This document shows, piece after piece, positions 25,365-34,596 of a DNA stretch of 64,000 nucleotides (position 1 is its first letter; each line of letters starts with the position of its first letter). The stretch is from the NCBI RefSeq assembly GCF_004770475.1, contig NZ_RQHK01000008.1, positions 6,996 through 70,995 on the forward strand. The letters run 5' to 3'. The position numbers were made by a program, and so were the translations under genes. The stretch is from Leptospira mtsangambouensis (GTDB lineage: Bacteria > Spirochaetota > Leptospiria > Leptospirales > Leptospiraceae). A model generated the notes under the pieces. The model worked only from the letters and a program-made list of their open reading frames with translations, did not search any database and was not told where the DNA came from.

Positions 25365-26843
25365 ATGAAACCCATTCCTATCAAATATTACTTTTTGTTA
25401 GTTGTCACCTTATTCCTGCAATGTTCTTGTTCCTCAAAAACAGATAAAATTTTCGGTGAGTCAGTGATCACTAATAACAAACCTCAAACGTTCAAAAAGA
25501 TCGCTCCCTTAACTGCCAATTCGTATGGTTCCAGAAAGAATCTATTGGAGAATGGATGGGCTGTCATTCCTTCGGGAAAAAAGAGTATGGATTTGGTTTA
25601 TGAGAACGGAGGGATCAGTGCTCGCGTTGCCAAAGCGATGGTCCTTGTCCATATGAAAAAAAGAAGCTCTGATTATCCTGGAAAACTGGGAGACACAATG
25701 ACATCGGTTGCTTCTTGGGTGAATTCTGGGATCAATGATTCGTCTAGTCGAACAGAAGATATTTACGATGCAGCTTGGCAACTGAGCAAAACGGAATGGA
25801 AAACTTCGAAAGATAGTTTTAAAGAAGCGGGATCTCGGTTTGTTCTAGGTTATATTTATTTGGTTCCGAGAGCTGAGTCGGATTTCAGACGATTGAATTC
25901 TACTTTAGATGAACTTGGATTGAAACGAGATTCTTCTTCAAAGAAATTAAACGAACTGTTTAGTGCCACTCTGAAACAAAATTCTCAAAATATCATTTCT
26001 GCATGGAGTGATTCTTTTTCAAAAGCTTCAGATGAGTTTACAAAAAATTATGAAGCATCAGGTGAACGAGGAAATGCTCTTTTGGCTCTCGTAGATATTT
26101 TCCAAGGATATTCTGTGGCACTAAAAGAAGTAATGATCGCGCCTATTGCGAAAACTGGTAAAAATACAGGAGAGATTCTTGTTGTCAATGGAGTGTATGT
26201 TCCCCTTTCGCAAACTATGAATTTTTCATCCAATGCTTTGATTTCAACGGGAGTGGTACTTTATTATTCAACGCAAACGGGTTATCGGGTACTTTCACCT
26301 ACATTGGAAGCTGGTCTTTTTAGTTCTATCGGGATCCTATCTGCATCTTCTACAATACCGACTTATACAGGTGGGACAACGCTTGCTGCATTCAACCAAG
26401 TAACTTCTGTTGCTGCCACAACGACTGGAGGAGCCATTGGTGTTGTGGGTGGTGCAACCATAGATACAACAGCCTTCGCTACAGGAATGTTATACGATCT
26501 TTCGAAAGGTACAGCTGAGGCAGGTATGTATGCGATGAGTTCCGGGATGGTATTAGGATACGCTGCGATGACCGTTTTACCATCTCAATTGTTACTTACG
26601 GCTGTGGATGGGCCAATTTTAATTATGTATGACGGTCCTCGTGTTGTGATCGCTACAATAAAAGGAAATTATTCCCCTTTTGAAGATGCTCCCACTGGAT
26701 CGGTGATTAATTTAGAAGAAGCTAAAAAAACGGGGAAAGTAAAGATATTAACGGATGATCCAAAGATCATAAAGAAAGTATTGGACGCTGAGATCGAAGA
26801 ACAAAAAAAACGCGCAAAAACAAAGGTGTCTGAAGAAAAATGA
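25365..26843 (+). CDS. Large lipoprotein with Gly/Ala/Thr-rich hydrophobic C-terminal half, paralogue A
   Basis: A 492-residue protein with signal peptide and lipobox FLQCSCSSK. The N-terminal half is polar and helical (two similar sets of Ser/Lys-rich helices); the region from about residue 270 to 430 is a series of hydrophobic Gly/Ala/Thr/Ser-rich segments (SVAATTTGGAIGVVGGAT, GMYAMSSGMVLGYAAM), followed by a short beta region and a charged tail ending EEQKKRAKTKV. The frame also opens at TTG 25326, but ATG 25365 precedes the signal peptide. The stop overlaps the next gene as ATGA. The C-terminal half resembles that of the next protein. Family and function are unknown. Confidence 0.72.
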   Translation: MKPIPIKYYFLLVVTLFLQCSCSSKTDKIFGESVITNNKPQTFKKIAPLTANSYGSRKNLLENGWAVIPSGKKSMDLVYENGGISARVAKAMVLVHMKKRSSDYPGKLGDTMTSVASWVNSGINDSSSRTEDIYDAAWQLSKTEWKTSKDSFKEAGSRFVLGYIYLVPRAESDFRRLNSTLDELGLKRDSSSKKLNELFSATLKQNSQNIISAWSDSFSKASDEFTKNYEASGERGNALLALVDIFQGYSVALKEVMIAPIAKTGKNTGEILVVNGVYVPLSQTMNFSSNALISTGVVLYYSTQTGYRVLSPTLEAGLFSSIGILSASSTIPTYTGGTTLAAFNQVTSVAATTTGGAIGVVGGATIDTTAFATGMLYDLSKGTAEAGMYAMSSGMVLGYAAMTVLPSQLLLTAVDGPILIMYDGPRVVIATIKGNYSPFEDAPTGSVINLEEAKKTGKVKILTDDPKIIKKVLDAEIEEQKKRAKTKVSEEK

Positions 26844-28633
26844 AATCAAAACCATACCAATTTATTTTATTACCTTTCACTCTATTTATTTTACTCTTTC
26901 AGTGTTCTGGTTCTGATAAAAAGACCGAGGACCCACTAAAGAATACAAAAAAGTTAGCACTCGAGGGGCATAAGTCTCTTTATTACCAAGGGGCACTTCC
27001 GGTAAAAGGGACAAGTATCAAGTTCATTCCTCCCTTTCATGAGTCTACAATCTATGTTATGGACCAAAGGTTTGGGTTCGCAGGAGAAGAATTTTCAAAG
27101 TCCGTTTTGAAAGCACGAGAGTCTGTTGTGATTGTCAAAGATGGAACCAAAATGAGTTGGTCAGCCGCGGGTAAGTTGAACTCAGGTGGAGAAGCAGCCA
27201 TTCAGTATCTGAATGAAAATGCCACCAAACCTGGGTTATTTATTATGTACAGTTCTGTGGCTGAATCATATGGGTTGATTGGTACATCTTGGGAACGAGG
27301 CATTGAATCTCACCAAGCGGTGATTAAAAACTCAATCGCCACCCGTAAAGAATGGGATGATTGGGCGAATATGCAATTGAATCAGAAAGAAGAAAAAGAC
27401 AATTCTCCATCAACTAAAAAAAGGTTCAACGAATACAAAGAAAAATTCCAGAAGGTATATGAATCCACGGTGTATGGCTATGTGGATTTAGATGATGCAT
27501 TAAAATCTTCATACAATGAATCTTATGATGATTTTAAATCAGGAACTTGGAAACGGAGATTCGCTGAAATTGATGATTATCGATCTTCCGTATCGGAAAA
27601 AATTTTTGGGACTTGGAAAGAAACTATTTTTTCTTATGGAAAGGATACTTCGCAAGAACTTGGTCGAGCTAAGGCAGATATCGAATCGATTGCAGATGGT
27701 GAAGGTGTTCCTTTGGCCCTTCTTAAGTTTTTTTCACGAACAGTGAAAGCTTTGTTTTATGATAGTGTTATCAAACCAATTGGGAAAATAACAATTCTAT
27801 CTGTTGGTTATGTTACTTGGAATGGAATCATTTATCCATCTGCATACATTACAACTGCGGCAGGTTCAAGTCTCTATTGTTTGGTAGAAACATTTACTTT
27901 GGCAGGAAAAGGTGTTGTTTATATCACTGCACCAAGTGTGGAACTTGCGTTAGGTGCCTTATTGAATAGTACGGAAGTCGTTTTGAAAGAATCGGTTCAG
28001 TCTATGGAGAAAGGGGCAAAAGTCACTTCTGCCGTAGCGAGAAAAACATCTGCTTATTCTGTTAAAACAGCTGCCGTTGTGACAGAATCATCGGGGAAAT
28101 ATATTTTAGCGCCCATGAGTCTTGTAGGAGTCACAACAGCACAGACAGTTCTTGGTGGTGGACTTGCTGTTTCCGGTACCGTTACAGGGGCAACATTTAC
28201 AGGCGCTTCGGCAACGGCACAAGCAGTGACTTATACCTCCACGAAAGTTGCGGCGGGAGCTGTGGGAGTTGTAGGCACCACGGCAGCTTTTGGAACCGGG
28301 ACAACTTACGGAGTCTACCAGTTAACAAAAGCAGTTGGTGTTCCCAGCGGCATTGTGATTGGTTCAGGAGTTGTACTCAGTTATGAATTTGTTTCGCATA
28401 TGTCCGCACATTCTGTGTTGGCAGTTGCGGATTGTACGTATTTAGTGTTATCCCTTGAAGGTGGGAAGTGGGTGGTCTATGGTGTGAAGGATGGCTCGAA
28501 AAAAGCCGCAGGATTACTGACTGGAGCCGTTGTTGATATGGATCAAATCCGAAAAGAAGGGGGAACTGTAGTAAAAGTTCCTTTAGAAGAGGGTGAAGTT
28601 GAAAAAATACTAGGTAAAAAAAAGAAAAAATAA
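26840..28633 (+). CDS. Large lipoprotein with Gly/Ala/Thr-rich hydrophobic C-terminal half, paralogue B
   Basis: A 597-residue protein: signal peptide with lipobox LLFQCSGS, a polar N-terminal domain (HESTIYVMDQRFGFAG, KMSWSAAGKLNSGGEA), a charged helical region at 170-260, then from about residue 300 a long run of Gly/Ala/Val/Thr-rich segments (VGVVGTTAAFGTGTTYGVY, GIVIGSGVVLSYEFVSHM), a short beta stretch and a Lys-rich end. The layout and the C-terminal half match paralogue A, whose stop it overlaps by four bases, so they are likely to work as a pair. The hydrophobic repeats could insert into a membrane. No family is recognised. Confidence 0.72.
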   Translation: MKSKPYQFILLPFTLFILLFQCSGSDKKTEDPLKNTKKLALEGHKSLYYQGALPVKGTSIKFIPPFHESTIYVMDQRFGFAGEEFSKSVLKARESVVIVKDGTKMSWSAAGKLNSGGEAAIQYLNENATKPGLFIMYSSVAESYGLIGTSWERGIESHQAVIKNSIATRKEWDDWANMQLNQKEEKDNSPSTKKRFNEYKEKFQKVYESTVYGYVDLDDALKSSYNESYDDFKSGTWKRRFAEIDDYRSSVSEKIFGTWKETIFSYGKDTSQELGRAKADIESIADGEGVPLALLKFFSRTVKALFYDSVIKPIGKITILSVGYVTWNGIIYPSAYITTAAGSSLYCLVETFTLAGKGVVYITAPSVELALGALLNSTEVVLKESVQSMEKGAKVTSAVARKTSAYSVKTAAVVTESSGKYILAPMSLVGVTTAQTVLGGGLAVSGTVTGATFTGASATAQAVTYTSTKVAAGAVGVVGTTAAFGTGTTYGVYQLTKAVGVPSGIVIGSGVVLSYEFVSHMSAHSVLAVADCTYLVLSLEGGKWVVYGVKDGSKKAAGLLTGAVVDMDQIRKEGGTVVKVPLEEGEVEKILGKKKKK

Positions 28634-28645
28634 AACCCTAGGAAT

Positions 28646-29542
28646 ATGGAGAAAGAAGGAAAAAAAATTCTCATCATAGAAGATTCGGAATTACAACGAA
28701 AACTTCTCAATCGATGGATTTCTAACCATGGTTATGTTCCTATTGAAGCGGTCTCTCTTTCTGATGCAAGAGCGATCATTAGTCAGGATCAAATTGATGT
28801 GGTTCTTTTGGATTGGGAATTACCGGACGGTTCCGGTATTGAGTTGATTTCTGAAATTTTCTCTTCTTCTCCAGTGGGTTGGCTTCCTATCATTATGGTT
28901 ACAGGCCATACTGAACCTGAAAACCTAAAACTTGCCATTGAAGCAGGTGCTACCGATTATATCACGAAACCAGCAAAAGAGATTGAGCTTTTGGCGAGAA
29001 TCTTTAGCGCTCTTCGGATGAAATCTTTACATGATCAACTTAGAGAAACTGCTATCCGTGATGTAATGACCGGTTTGTATAACCGACGTTATATGGAAGA
29101 AAGGATAGAGCAAGAGTTTCAACGATGTAAAAGGCATAAACATAACTTATCATTGGCTATGATTGATATCGATTTTTTTAAAAAGGTAAATGATACTTAT
29201 GGGCATGAGACTGGTGATATTGTTCTAAAGAAAATTGCTTCAGAGTTGAAGTCTTGTTTGCGAAAGTCAGATATTATTTCCAGATTTGGTGGGGAAGAGT
29301 TTGTCATCGTTTTTCCTGAAACTGGCGTATCAGATGCGGCGCGTGTTTTGGATAAGATAAGAGAAAAAGTTTCTAACATTGAATTGGAATCAGAGGTTGG
29401 TCAGAAATTTAAAGTTTCTTTCAGTGGAGGTGTTGCTGGAGGAGATATTTCTGAAGTCGAAAATCCAATCGAAATTCTTAGAACAGCTGATAAATTATTA
29501 TATGAAGCAAAGTCCTCAGGTCGGAACAGAATCATCAATTAA
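28646..29542 (+). CDS. Response regulator with diguanylate cyclase (REC-GGDEF)
   Basis: A 298-residue cytoplasmic c-di-GMP synthase. The REC domain (residues ~8-125) has IIEDSELQ, the phosphoacceptor Asp in VVLLDWELPDG and Lys in YITKPAKE. The GGDEF domain starts at DVMTGLYNRRYME, with DIDFFKKVNDTYGHETGD and the active-site loop RFGGEEFVIVF. GGEEF is an active variant. The inhibitory-site RxxD is RKSD four residues before the loop, so product feedback is likely. It has TAGGAATATG at its start, 12 bases after the lipoprotein B stop, so it may be in that operon. The cognate kinase is not adjacent. Confidence 0.94.
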   Translation: MEKEGKKILIIEDSELQRKLLNRWISNHGYVPIEAVSLSDARAIISQDQIDVVLLDWELPDGSGIELISEIFSSSPVGWLPIIMVTGHTEPENLKLAIEAGATDYITKPAKEIELLARIFSALRMKSLHDQLRETAIRDVMTGLYNRRYMEERIEQEFQRCKRHKHNLSLAMIDIDFFKKVNDTYGHETGDIVLKKIASELKSCLRKSDIISRFGGEEFVIVFPETGVSDAARVLDKIREKVSNIELESEVGQKFKVSFSGGVAGGDISEVENPIEILRTADKLLYEAKSSGRNRIIN

Positions 29543-29551
29543 ATTATCAAA

Positions 29552-30595
29552 TTGAACATTAACCATTCTTTTTACCAACTAACGCCTGATTCCATACTGA
29601 GTGCTATGGAGTCATTGGGATATGAAACAACAGGTAGATTTTATCCCTTAAATAGTGTAGAAAATCGTGTTTATGATATTGAAACATCCAATGCAGGAAG
29701 AATTGTAGCAAAGTTTTATCGACCAGGTAAATGGACTTACGATGAAATTTTAGAAGAACATCGCTTTTTATTAGAACTTTCCTTAGAAGAAATTCCGGTA
29801 TTAACTCCAATCACTTTAGAGGGTAAAACTTTATTTGAATGGTCAGGGATTTATTTTGCCATTTGGCCACTACGGAATGGTCGGATCGTGGAAGAAATTT
29901 CCGGAGGTGACTTAGAAAGAGTGGGTGCACTTCTCGGTCGAGTCCATGCGTTAGGGAAAAAACTTGGGTCGATTCATAGGCCCACACTTGACATCCCTTC
30001 TTATGGGTTAAAATCATTAAACTTTATTTTAGAAAAGGGGCTCATCCCGAACAAAACTTTGGAAGATAGGTATCGGGTAACGGCTCTTAGATCATTTGAA
30101 ATTTTTGAATCTTTAGTGAAAGAATATCAAATTCCTTTTCAAAGAATTCATGGAGATTGCCATAAAGGGAATCTACTTGTTTCATCTGAAGGATATAGTC
30201 TTTTGGATTTTGATGATTTTTTGGTGGGACCCATAGTGCAAGACTTTTGGATGTTGCTTCCGTTAGGTGAATCGGATCGAAAGAAGGATGTATTCGGCTT
30301 TTTACAAGGTTACACAATGTTTGCAGAGTTTGATGAAAACTGGTTACAGTTGGTGGAGCCATTACGAATCATTAGATACATTCATTATGCAGCATGGATT
30401 GCGAAACGGTGGGAAGATCCTTCGTTTCCATCTTTATTCCCTCATTTTGGTACTGAAGAATATTGGTTAAAAGAAACTTTGGATTTGGAGTCAGCTAAAA
30501 AGGATTTAGAAGAACAGTCGATTGAAGTTTCAAATCAAAATGATATAGAACCAGAGATGACAAACAAAGATTTTTTTTGGGATTGGGAAAATTAA
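29552..30595 (+). CDS. srkA: SrkA-like stress-response kinase (YihE family)
   Basis: A 347-residue aminoglycoside-phosphotransferase-fold kinase, similar to the Ser/Thr kinase SrkA/YihE that helps cells survive envelope or oxidative stress. Seen: NRVYDIETSNAGRIVAKFYRPG with the ATP-binding Lys, EEHRFLLEL, the catalytic loop RIHGDCHKGNLL and metal-binding SLLDFDDFLVGPIVQDFW. The only start consistent with the N-terminus is TTG at 29552, ten bases after the preceding stop, with no clear ribosome site. The four bases before its stop overlap the converging RNA methyltransferase. It probably belongs to the same + strand unit as the diguanylate cyclase. Confidence 0.88.
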   Translation: MNINHSFYQLTPDSILSAMESLGYETTGRFYPLNSVENRVYDIETSNAGRIVAKFYRPGKWTYDEILEEHRFLLELSLEEIPVLTPITLEGKTLFEWSGIYFAIWPLRNGRIVEEISGGDLERVGALLGRVHALGKKLGSIHRPTLDIPSYGLKSLNFILEKGLIPNKTLEDRYRVTALRSFEIFESLVKEYQIPFQRIHGDCHKGNLLVSSEGYSLLDFDDFLVGPIVQDFWMLLPLGESDRKKDVFGFLQGYTMFAEFDENWLQLVEPLRIIRYIHYAAWIAKRWEDPSFPSLFPHFGTEEYWLKETLDLESAKKDLEEQSIEVSNQNDIEPEMTNKDFFWDWEN

Positions 30596-31389
30596 GAAGA
30601 CTCACCAACCAGATGCGATAATGCAACTGCGAAAGCATGAGATACATTTAAAGAATCGATATGATTTTTCATCGGAATATATATTAATTTGTCTGAAAGA
30701 TTCAGAATGTTTGAATCGATTCCATCTGCTTCGTTACCAAGTACCAATACAAATTTTGTTTGTTTTCCTATCTCATAGATTGATTTAGTTTTTGATAATA
30801 AATCTTTCCCTTCTCTAGGAAGGCTAAGAGATAATATTGTGTGTCCTGATTTTTTGAAAGAAGTTAGTGTTTCGGTTGAATTTTGTATACGAACTAATTG
30901 GATCTGGAAAAGGGATCCCATGGACACTCTGACACTTCTTCGTAGATATGGTGATGCGGATTTATTGTCAAAGAGAACGGTTTTGATACCAAATGCAGCT
31001 GCGGACCGTAAAATTGAGCCAATGTTTTCACTATCGACGATCGAGTTAACAAATAACATTGGTGCAGTTGCTTCGGACAATTCTGTCCATTTTTGAAAAC
31101 CAACAGCCATAAACCCTTGGTGTACGGAAAATCCAATTGTATCTTCAAACACTTGTTTGTTGGCAATAAAACAGCTGTTTACATCTGGCAACCTGGATAG
31201 GATTAAATCTTTATGTTTTTCCCAGTATTTGGGCATACAAAAAACAGATTCCACAGTAAGAGAGGAATTTAAGAGGCGGACTGCCGTTTTTTCATGGTCA
31301 GCGATGAATTTATCGGAAGGTTCTTCCTTGGCTTTGAGGAGTTGGTATGCCGCGAGTCTGGGGTCTTGGGGGGATTGGATGTATTGCAT
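30592..31389 (-). CDS. SpoU/TrmH-family RNA 2'-O-methyltransferase
   Basis: A 265-residue SPOUT methyltransferase. The three SpoU motifs are clear: NSIVDSENIGSILRSAAAFG, FVLVLGNEADGID and IPMKNHIDSLNVSHAFAVAL, forming the knotted AdoMet site, and an N-terminal L30e-like RNA-binding domain precedes them. It methylates ribose 2'-OH in tRNA or rRNA, but the exact site cannot be told. The start codon lies beside the element ATTATGTCTCATT (31388-31400). It overlaps the srkA-like gene end by four bases. Confidence 0.9.
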   Translation of the reverse strand: MQYIQSPQDPRLAAYQLLKAKEEPSDKFIADHEKTAVRLLNSSLTVESVFCMPKYWEKHKDLILSRLPDVNSCFIANKQVFEDTIGFSVHQGFMAVGFQKWTELSEATAPMLFVNSIVDSENIGSILRSAAAFGIKTVLFDNKSASPYLRRSVRVSMGSLFQIQLVRIQNSTETLTSFKKSGHTILSLSLPREGKDLLSKTKSIYEIGKQTKFVLVLGNEADGIDSNILNLSDKLIYIPMKNHIDSLNVSHAFAVALSHLVGESS

Positions 31390-31409
31390 TATGTCTCATT
31401 AGCCTGGGG

Positions 31410-31446
31410 AAGCCCCCGCCCTGAATAGGGTGGTGGAGGCGGGCTT
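31410..31446. terminator. GC-rich stem-loop, possible bidirectional terminator
   Basis: AAGCCC and GGGCTT enclose an inner stem CCGCCCT-GAAT-AGGGTGG (with one G-T pair) and a 7-base bulge. It is a compact GC-rich hairpin in an AT-rich gap between two minus-strand genes, just upstream of the RNA methyltransferase. It could end the transcript from the reductase gene at 31536, although no T-run follows. Confidence 0.4.
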
Positions 31447-31535
31447 GTGGGTTTGTCCTAAAATCTCTAACACAAATTCCACTTTCTTTCAATCAAAGAT
31501 TGAATTTCCAAAAGTTTTCTTTCAGAAAGTTCATG

Positions 31536-32069
31536 TTACTTCAGATGATAAGTGGATTGAACAAATCCGTTGGGATAAGTCAAAGTTCGTATGTGTTTTA
31601 GTTTTTGGTCTTGGGCAGAATCACCGAAAAGAGGAAGGCCAGAGCCAAGTAAAATTGGTGTACGTGTGATTGTGATTTCATCTAGCGCCTGTTCGTTGAT
31701 AAAATGCTGAATCAGTTTCCCTCCATCTACATAGGCGGCTTTGATCTGCTTTTTTACTAAAGTAGCCGTTAAATTTTTAATTGTTCCATTAAAAATAAAA
31801 ATTGGATGTTGGGTCTCAAATTTGTAATCGGGGTTATGAGTAAAAACGTAAACAGGGATAGAATCAAAAGGATATGGTTCAAAGCCAAGAACAGTCTCGA
31901 AGGTAACCCTGCCCATAACAATACAATCAATTCCTTTCATAAAGGATGAATATCCAAAGTCATCGTTATCTAACTTAAATTCATCGGAAGTGAGCCAATC
32001 GAGTGTCCCATTTTTTCTTGCGATAAAACCATCTAAACTGCTTGCAATAAATGCTTTATATTTTATCAT
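31536..32069 (-). CDS. RibD C-terminal-domain / dihydrofolate-reductase-like protein
   Basis: A 177-residue DHFR-superfamily reductase. Seen: KAFIASSLDGFIARKNG, GIDCIVMGRVTFETVLGF, YVFTHNPDY and AYVDGGKLIQHFINEQALDEI, ending LPLFG. Such single-domain proteins use NADPH, but their substrates are mostly unknown; they are distinct from folate DHFR. It diverges from a TetR gene with a perfect repeated operator between, so the TetR protein should repress it. An accessory detoxification or resistance role is possible but unproven. Confidence 0.88.
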   Translation of the reverse strand: MIKYKAFIASSLDGFIARKNGTLDWLTSDEFKLDNDDFGYSSFMKGIDCIVMGRVTFETVLGFEPYPFDSIPVYVFTHNPDYKFETQHPIFIFNGTIKNLTATLVKKQIKAAYVDGGKLIQHFINEQALDEITITRTPILLGSGLPLFGDSAQDQKLKHIRTLTYPNGFVQSTYHLK

Positions 32070-32078
32070 TATATGAAT

Positions 32079-32118
32079 TATTCTACGGTGTAGACCTTTG
32101 TTTCTACACCGTAGAATA
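32079..32118. promoter_or_regulatory. Double TetR operator, perfect 16-bp inverted repeat
   Basis: TATTCTACGGTGTAGA, an 8-base spacer, then its exact reverse complement. Each arm is itself near-palindromic (TCTAC-n3-GTAGA), so the site can hold two TetR dimers. It lies in the space between the reductase start (32069) and the TetR start (32131) and must cover both promoters. Confidence 0.78.
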
Positions 32119-32130
32119 TACTTTCAAAAA

Positions 32131-32658
32131 ATGAAACAAAAAATAATTCAAACTGGTCTGAAAATATGTGAAAAAGACGGATACGAATCTTTTAGTATGC
32201 GGAAATTAGCTACAAAATTAGGTGTGGACCCGATGGCTGTATACCATTACTTCGAAAATAAAGATGCATTAACTCATGCCATGGTAGAACAAATCTTTAA
32301 TCGGTTCCAGGACCGAGTTGCTGTTGCTGACAAACCATCTAAAACAACATTAAAAATAATTTTATATGAATATTGGAATCTATTTCTCGACTACCCAGGA
32401 TTGTCTCTATACCTTATTAAAAATTCTTATAATGGTTTTCCTTCTGTTGTGACATTTAATCAAACGTTAAAATATTTAATCGAAAAGAATTTTCCTAAAG
32501 CCGATATTGGAAAAACCTTAAACATCATAATCGATTTTATCCATGGCAATGCACTTGCGTTCTCATTTGTATCTCCTAAAAAACAAAAAGCAAAACTGAA
32601 TCCTGCTAATCAAAAGGAATTTGAATCTTTATTGTCATATCTTTTGGATTCTCTTTGA
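32131..32658 (+). CDS. TetR-family regulator with tetracycline-repressor-like C-terminus
   Basis: A 175-residue regulator: helix-turn-helix SFSMRKLATKLGVDPMAVYHYFENK at residues ~21-45, the TetR signature with V-D-P-M-A-V-Y-H, followed by helices typical of the TetR_C class (LSLYLIKNSYNGFPSV, ALAFSFVSPKK). ATG 32131 is 14 bases after the operator; a TTG start at 32098 would lie inside the operator and is rejected. It is short for the family. It likely controls itself and the divergent reductase. Confidence 0.87.
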   Translation: MKQKIIQTGLKICEKDGYESFSMRKLATKLGVDPMAVYHYFENKDALTHAMVEQIFNRFQDRVAVADKPSKTTLKIILYEYWNLFLDYPGLSLYLIKNSYNGFPSVVTFNQTLKYLIEKNFPKADIGKTLNIIIDFIHGNALAFSFVSPKKQKAKLNPANQKEFESLLSYLLDSL

Positions 32659-32793
32659 TCACCTAATTTTTGTTTAGTTAAGATTGTGCTTTTGAAAGCT
32701 TAGCAAAATTCACCTATCATCCCTCATTTGTAGTTGATAAAATTACAGACTTAAAAAACATTTATTTGAAATCTCGGGTTTCTCCTAACTTCA

Positions 32794-34596
32794 ATGAACA
32801 TAGACCCTCGCACAGTTGTATTTATAAACATCGTTGGGTGTTTGCTAATGTCTGGGGGACTTTGGTTTGCTGCGAGAGGTTATTTCCAAAGACTTCGCTT
32901 TGTTAAAGATTGGTCAATTGCCACTTTATTACAGGCCCTAGGATGGGTAGTAATGGGAGCTCTTCGCGGTGTTATCCCGGACTGGATTTCTATCAGCGCA
33001 GGGAACTCGCTAATACTTTTATCACTCGTTTATTCTAATAACATCATACTATCAATGTTTGATAGAAAGACAATGTGGAAGTCAGGACTTTTCTCAGTTG
33101 TTTTAGTATTTGTTTTGTTGGTATTACACCATTTTTCTGATCTTGCACCAAAATATCGAATTTCATTAATATCTTTTGCAGCTTCCATTCAACTCATATT
33201 GTCTTCTAAAACCATCTTAGCAGCAAATAGAAAAGCAAGACTATCAAGTCATTTTGCAGCCTTTTTCTATTTAGCCTGTGGCATCTTTTTATTTTTTCGT
33301 TTTTTGTATTATACTTTTGCTGATGTTTCTGTTTCGCAAATAGCATTTGGAAAAGGACCCATTCAAGACATCACTTATTTGTTTTTTTATGTAACTTCTG
33401 TCATGATGACATTTGGGTTTTTGATGATGTGCATCGATATCTTCATTAAAGGCCAAGAGGAAAGTGAACAGAAATACCGTTTGCTTGCTGAAAATACTTC
33501 AGATGTCATTTGGGTATTAAATTATGACGACCAAAAGTATGTATATGTCAGTCCTTCGGTACTTAACATTACAGGCTTTACATCGGAAGAAGCAGTTCTT
33601 CATTCAGTACAAGATTCGTTCACACCAACATCTTTCAAATATATCATGGATGTATTGCCGTCGAGAATCCAAGAATTTAGAGAAACAGGAGAGAGAAAAC
33701 CGTTCAGCGACGAAGTGGAACAATACTGTAAAGATGGCTCAACAATTTGGATCGAAGCAAATACAGTCTTTCAATGGAACCCAAATGGTTCGATTAGTAT
33801 ATTAGGTGTCTCAAGAAACATTGATAAAAGAAAAAAAGCTGAAATAGAAAAGAATAAGTTTTTTTCCGAATTACAGTTATTGAATCATACTAAGGATAAA
33901 TTTTTTTCGATCATTGCACATGATTTAAAAGGCCCGATTGGCGGGATGAATACCTTTGCTGGTATGATTTTAGAAGATTTAGATTCAAGACCCTTAAAAC
34001 GAACAAAAAATGATTTGAGTATTCTTTTTCAATCTTCTGGTGAAATTTATAATCTTTTAGAAAACTTACTCACTTGGGCAAGATCGCAAACCGGAGAAAT
34101 TGCTTTTTTTCCAGAGAGTATTTCTTTATATCGCTCCATAGAATCAGCAATAGCTTCTGTTTCATTTTCGATTCAAAACAAATCCATAATAGTAAAGAAC
34201 TCTGTTGATCCTAATACAACTGCCTATGCGGACGAAAAAATGATAGAAACTATACTTAGAAATCTAATTTCCAATGCGGTTAAGTATTCTCAACCTAATG
34301 CTGAAGTTAGGATTTCAGCTGAATCTATAGAAAATGACATTCAAATTTGTATCACTGATTTTGGAATTGGTATCAACGAGGAGATTCAGAAAAAGTTATT
34401 TCGTATTGATGCCAAACAAACGAGTATGCCAGGTACAATTGGAGAAAGAGGTACTGCTCTTGGTTTGATTTTGTGCAAAGAATTTATCGAAAAACATGGT
34501 GGCAGTATTCGTGTGGAAAGTGAATTAGGTAAGGGTTCAAGGTTCTTTTTCACCTTACCTAAAGAATCAAGTGTTCCTATTCGGGAACGACTTTAG
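32794..34596 (+). CDS. Membrane sensor histidine kinase with PAS domain
   Basis: A 600-residue kinase. Residues 1-215 contain seven or so membrane helices (an unnamed sensor). A PAS domain follows at ~225-345 (KYRLLAENTSDVIWVLNYD, GSISILGVSRNIDKRKKAE), then a HisKA dimerisation domain with FSIIAHDLKGPIGGM (phosphoacceptor His) and an ATP-binding domain with N-box NLISNAVKYSQ, G1 DFGIGINEE and the GTALGLILCKEF lid region. No response regulator is adjacent. It converges with the ABC export operon, overlapping its last gene by 20 bases. The signal is unknown. Confidence 0.9.
   Translation: MNIDPRTVVFINIVGCLLMSGGLWFAARGYFQRLRFVKDWSIATLLQALGWVVMGALRGVIPDWISISAGNSLILLSLVYSNNIILSMFDRKTMWKSGLFSVVLVFVLLVLHHFSDLAPKYRISLISFAASIQLILSSKTILAANRKARLSSHFAAFFYLACGIFLFFRFLYYTFADVSVSQIAFGKGPIQDITYLFFYVTSVMMTFGFLMMCIDIFIKGQEESEQKYRLLAENTSDVIWVLNYDDQKYVYVSPSVLNITGFTSEEAVLHSVQDSFTPTSFKYIMDVLPSRIQEFRETGERKPFSDEVEQYCKDGSTIWIEANTVFQWNPNGSISILGVSRNIDKRKKAEIEKNKFFSELQLLNHTKDKFFSIIAHDLKGPIGGMNTFAGMILEDLDSRPLKRTKNDLSILFQSSGEIYNLLENLLTWARSQTGEIAFFPESISLYRSIESAIASVSFSIQNKSIIVKNSVDPNTTAYADEKMIETILRNLISNAVKYSQPNAEVRISAESIENDIQICITDFGIGINEEIQKKLFRIDAKQTSMPGTIGERGTALGLILCKEFIEKHGGSIRVESELGKGSRFFFTLPKESSVPIRERL

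Noticed and set aside
31430..31669. A + strand frame in the gap after the RNA methyltransferase
   Set aside because: Overlaps the end of the DHFR-like reductase in the antisense direction and lacks a start signal.
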